Shown piece by piece: positions 63,970-64,000 of a DNA stretch of 64,000 bases. The notes below the pieces were generated by a model. The model had not been told where the DNA came from and searched no databases. It saw only the letters and a list, made by a program, of their open reading frames with translations. A program made the position numbers and the translations under genes. Each line of letters opens with the position of its first letter. The first letter of the stretch is position 1. The DNA is from Sphingomonas sp. NFR15 (GTDB lineage Bacteria; Pseudomonadota; Alphaproteobacteria; Sphingomonadales; Sphingomonadaceae): positions 124,001 to 188,000 of the forward strand of contig NZ_FMWX01000006.1 in the NCBI RefSeq assembly GCF_900103265.1, in the 5' to 3' direction.

Positions 63970-64000
63970 ATGCCGAAGAAGCGCTATCTCACCGCCACGA
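63970..64000 (+). CDS. Possible start of a plus-strand gene, cut by the window edge
   Basis: ATG 63970 opens a frame (MPKKRYLTAT) with no stop before the window ends. A ribosome site is weak. Too short to identify; recorded only as a possible start. Confidence 0.25.
   Translation, partial: MPKKRYLTAT

Overview
The window is dense, GC-rich bacterial chromosome that looks like Sphingomonas or a close relative (Alphaproteobacteria, Sphingomonadales). Pointers are CarD, a COQ9 protein, a mitochondrial-type SUV3-like helicase, a CrtZ carotenoid hydroxylase, NodT-type efflux lipoproteins, an FtsE/FtsX pair beside a zinc-ribbon/DUF3426 protein, and dispersed palindromic repeats of the kind common in sphingomonad intergenic DNA. 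This placement is inferred from gene content; no rRNA gene is present to confirm it. Almost everything is ordinary chromosome. I saw no insertion sequence, integrase, prophage or CRISPR array. The only accessory-looking part is the last ~1.3 kb (a RhuM-family gene beside a tRNA-Gln).

Layout. 1-3.2 kb: start of an alpha-2-macroglobulin gene, diverging from an NfrB-like glycosyltransferase and an NfrA-C-like protein. 3.3-10.1 kb: LysR regulator diverging from an RND tripartite efflux operon. 10.2-15 kb: prephenate dehydrogenase, GNAT, GAF protein, ssb, and feoAB with a Fur-like site. 15.1-18.6 kb: TSUP transporter, Alph_Pro_TM protein and HerA-like ATPase. 18.7-24.4 kb: M23 peptidase, then SUV3-like helicase, S4 protein, FdxA and CarD. 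24.4-26 kb: two DUF2807 proteins behind a perfect inverted repeat. 26.1-30.2 kb: phaB, hemH and an orphan molybdenum-hydroxylase large subunit.

30.4-40.5 kb: lgt, MidA-like methyltransferase, GNAT and pgeF; a Cys/Met-metabolism PLP enzyme; a GH92 mannosidase; COQ9; a DMT transporter; an Old Yellow Enzyme. 40.5-44.1 kb: tightly overlapping riboflavin operon ribD-ribE-ribBA-ribH, whose RibA domain lacks the zinc ligands. 44.1-49.5 kb: tonB, gltX, YcxB-like protein, prs, TSUP, crtZ and a small lipoprotein. 49.6-53.8 kb: sucC, etfB, etfA, a PhyH-family oxygenase and DUF3072. 54-64 kb: infC (probably starting at a non-AUG codon), tRNA-Leu(GAG), zinc-ribbon protein, ftsEX, YdcF, PlsC, a TetR/SDR divergent pair, rlmE, ppx, tRNA-Gln(CTG) and RhuM.

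Several gene pairs are coupled by ATGA, GTGA or TGATG overlaps. Intergenic gaps are often filled by palindromic repeats, which in places sit between genes that normally abut (etfB/etfA, TSUP/Alph_Pro_TM) or supply the first codons of a gene (methyltransferase at 31391). I did not find a system I would call wholly undescribed. The best leads are the compact NfrB/NfrA-like pair, the RibBX-like RibBA, the infC start, the operator palindromes at 4175, 24440, 44845 and 59690, and the orphan molybdenum-hydroxylase subunit coupled to ferrochelatase.
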